64,000 nucleotides of DNA from Liolophura sinensis (lineage: Eukaryota > Mollusca > Polyplacophora > Chitonida > Chitonidae), in contig NW_027018049.1 in NCBI RefSeq assembly GCF_032854445.1, positions 37,627-101,626 on the forward strand. The letters are read 5' to 3'. Positions 61,601 through 64,000 of this stretch are shown piece after piece. Position 1 is the first letter of the stretch. Every line of letters begins with the position of its first letter. The notes beneath the pieces are model-generated. The model ran no database searches, was not told the DNA's origin, and was given only the letters and a program-made list of their open reading frames with translations. The translations under genes and the position numbers were made by a program.

Positions 61601-64000
61601 TTGCATTTTTGCCTGGTCTTTTTGTTAATTGAAATCGGCTACACTGTACTATGTACCATCGCGACTGGTTATTACTATATTCAACTTTTGACTATATGTT
61701 ATGTGCCTTTCGGTAGCCCAGAAGACGTCAAATCTTTGGGCTAAGCCCATTTTACTCAACCAGCAATTGCCTTACTTCTAAGTCAAAGACAATCTCAATG
61801 TCTTTATCTACGTGTAGAAAAACCACACCTTTTGTACGTGAAAAACACAAGGTACTTGATACAGTCTGCTGTAAAAAGTACAACTGAACACTGACCCACT
61901 TCAGTAAGGTGCCAAAAGATGCGGAATTGGGCCAGGCATCGGCAGCTGTTGAAAAATTGCAAATTTCCCTGGTTTCCATGGAGTAAGAGCCGTTGCTGGG
62001 CACGTGATTATGACATCAATGATCATTCAATTGTCGCTACAGCCAAAAGTATTGGTCGGAGAGCAACGCGGATTGCACCATTCGATTTCTCGTCACAAAA
62101 TACGTCGGATTAGCCTCTTACTAGTTGTACTGGAACAGTTTTTCCACTTTTGCATTTTTGCCTGGTGTTTTTGTTAATTGAAACCGGCTACACTGTACTC
62201 TGTACAATCGCGACTGGTCATTACTATATTCAACTTTTGACTATAAGTTATGTGCCCTTCGGTAGCCCAGAAGACGACAAATCTTTGGGCTAAGCCCATT
62301 TAACTCACCCAGCAATTGTCTTATTTCTAAGTGCAAGACAATCTCAATGTCTTTATTTACGTGTAGAAAAACCACACCTTTTGTACATAAAAATCACAAG
62401 GTACTTAATACAGTCTGCTGTAAAAAGTACAACTGACAACAGACCCACATGAATAAGGTGCCAAAAGATGCGGAATTTAGCCAGGCATCGGCAGCTGTTG
62501 AAAAATTGCAAATTTTCCTGGTTTCCATGGAGTAAGAGACGTTGCTGGGCACGTGATTATGACATCAATGATCATTCAACTGTCACTACAGCCAAAAGTA
62601 TTGGTCGGAGAGCAACGCGGTTTGCACCATTCGATTTGTCGTCACAAAATACGTCGGATTAGCCTCTTGTCAGCAGCACTGGAACAATTTTTCGAATTTT
62701 GCATTTTTGCCTGGTCTTTTTGTTAATTGAAATCGGCTACACTGTACTATGTACCATCGCGACTGGTCATTACTATATTCAACTTTTGACTATATGTTAT
62801 GTGCCCTTCGGTAGCCCAGAAGACGTCAAATCTTTGGGCTAAGCCCATTTAACTCACCCAGCAATTGCCTTACTTTTAAGTCGAAGACAATCTCAATATC
62901 TTTATCTACGTGTAGAAAAACCACACCATTTCTACATGAAAAACACAAGGTACTTGATACAGTCTGCTGTAAAAAGTACAACTGAACACTGACCCACTTC
63001 AGTAAGGTGCCAAAAGATGCGGAATTGGGCCAGGCATCGGCAGCTGTGAAAAAATTGCAAATTTCCCTGGTTTCCATGGAGTTAGAACCGTTGCTGGGCA
63101 CGTGATTATGACATCAATGATCATTCAATTGTCACTACAGCCAAAAGTATTGGTCGGAGAGCAACGCGGATTGCACCATTCGATTTCTCGTCACAAAATA
63201 CGTCGGATTAGCCTCTTACTAGTTGCACTGGAACAGTTTTTCCACTTTTGCATTTTTGCCTGGTGTTTTTGTTAATTGAAACCGGCTACACTGTACTCTG
63301 TACAATCGCGACTGGTCATTACTATATTCAACTTTTGACTATAAGTTATGTGCCCTTCGGTAGCCCAGAAGACGACAAATCTTTGGGCTAAGCCCATTTA
63401 ACTCACCCAGCAATTGTCATACTTCTAAGTCCAAGACAATCTCAATGTCTTTATCTACGTGTAGAAAAACCAGACCATTTGTACATGAAAAACACAAGGT
63501 ACTTGATACAGTCTGCTGTAAAAAGTACAACTAAACACTGACCCACATTTATAAGGTGCCAAAAGATGCGGAATTGAGCCAGGCATCGGCAGCTGTTAAA
63601 AAATTGCAAATATCCCTGGTTTCCATGGAGTAAGAGCCGTTACTGGGCACGTGATTATGACATCAATGATCATTCAATTGTCACTACAGCCAAAAGTATT
63701 GGTCAGAGAGCAACGCGGTTTGTACCATTCAATTTCTCGCCACAAAATACGTCGGATTAGCCTCTTAATAGTAGCACTGGAACAGATTTTCCAATTTTGC
63801 ATTTTGCCTGGTGTTTTTGTTAATTGAAATCGGCTACACTGTACTCTGTACAATCGCGACTGGTCATTACTATATTCAACTTTTGACTATAAGTTATGTG
63901 CCCTTCGGTAGCCCAGAAGACGACAAATCTTTGGGCCAAGCCCATTTAACTCACCCAGCAATTGTGTTACTTCTAAGTGCAAGACAATCTCAATGTCTTT
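55691..64000 (+). repeat. Mixed second-class monomers, right edge of window
   Basis: Anchors are at 55,893, 56,440, 56,988, 57,534, 58,081, 58,628, 59,176, 59,723 (ACGCGG), 60,272, 60,822, 61,370, 61,919, 62,468, 63,017 and 63,566. ACTAGT and GCGGATTGC are common to the end. One-base indels are frequent from about 56 to 59.2 kb and rarer after 61 kb. A CACA expansion is at 56,887-56,898. The last monomer is cut by the window end. Confidence 0.82.

Larger units (their letters stand above)
1..64000 (+). repeat. Tandem satellite array, about 549 bp monomer, head-to-tail
   Basis: The same sequence recurs every 549 bp or so across the entire window. Phase anchors (A of the ATGCGG motif or its variants) run 162, 710, 1256, 1805, 2354 and so on to 63,017 and 63,566, 115 in all. 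Three shortened monomers lack the anchor. All copies lie on the same strand; I saw no inverted monomer and no interruption longer than a few bases. Monomers differ from one another by a few to roughly ten percent by eye, mostly at recurring diagnostic sites shared by groups of monomers, which is the pattern of concerted evolution. The strand shown is arbitrary because no transcript direction is known. The array is open at both ends. A satellite is certain; a centromeric or other heterochromatic location is inference from size and organisation only. Confidence 0.98.

Noticed and set aside
1-64000. CRISPR array
   Set aside because: The repeat is 549 bp with no short-repeat/unique-spacer alternation and no cas genes.
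1-64000. Ribosomal, 5S or tRNA gene cluster
   Set aside because: No rRNA sequence, no cloverleaf, and no convincing internal A-box and B-box pair was seen in the monomer.
1-64000. Canonical CENP-B box (TTCG, then A, then CGGG)
   Set aside because: The TTCG sites in the monomer (CATTCGATTTCTCG and CCTTCGGTAGCCC) lack the required spacing to CGGG; I found no match on the other strand either.

Overview
The whole 64 kb is one tandem satellite DNA array. A monomer of about 549 bp repeats head-to-tail, always in the same orientation, from the first base to the last. I placed 115 copies of one phase anchor (the ATGCGGAATT-like motif) between 162 and 63,566. Three further monomers lost that anchor in a shared 278 bp internal deletion. 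117 intervals x 549 minus 3 x 278 predicts 63,399 bp against 63,404 observed, so the anchors leave no room for unrelated sequence. I see no protein-coding gene, tRNA, rRNA, transposon or CRISPR array. Both window edges cut through monomers, so the array continues on both sides.

This organisation is typical of eukaryotic heterochromatin (centromeric, pericentromeric, subtelomeric or sex-chromosome satellite). The species cannot be identified from the sequence. One monomer-length stretch (6181-6720) is about 41% GC by hand count, with 18 CpGs (observed/expected about 0.8), so CpG is not strongly depleted. I found no canonical CENP-B box.

Layout: 1-4.0 kb, mixed monomers; 4.0-7.3 kb, a trimer unit twice; 7.4-10.8 kb, a dimer unit three times, almost identical; 6.64-7.81 kb is duplicated at 11.03-12.20 kb, flanking the dimer expansion; 12.2-16.6 kb, mixed; 16.6-31.5 kb, four copies of a heptamer-type higher-order repeat (7, 7, 7 and 6 monomers), the middle two nearly identical; 31.5-35.3 kb, related monomers; 35.3-40.7 kb, a change to a second monomer class (GCGGATTGC, ACTAGT); 40.7-45.7 kb, a segment carrying three copies of a truncated 271 bp monomer with a perfect hairpin at the deletion junction; 45.7-49.5 kb, a trimer unit about 2.3 times; 49.5-64 kb, mixed second-class monomers with a 0.8 kb duplication spaced 2.2 kb apart.

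The most interesting signals are the amplified fold-back truncation, the single-monomer losses that can be mapped to 40-70 bp crossover intervals, an imperfect hairpin present in nearly every monomer, and the sharp regional change of monomer class. Because 549 is 3 x 183, every repeat presents the same reading frames. This yields many similar short ORFs that would mislead automatic gene callers; I regard them as non-coding.
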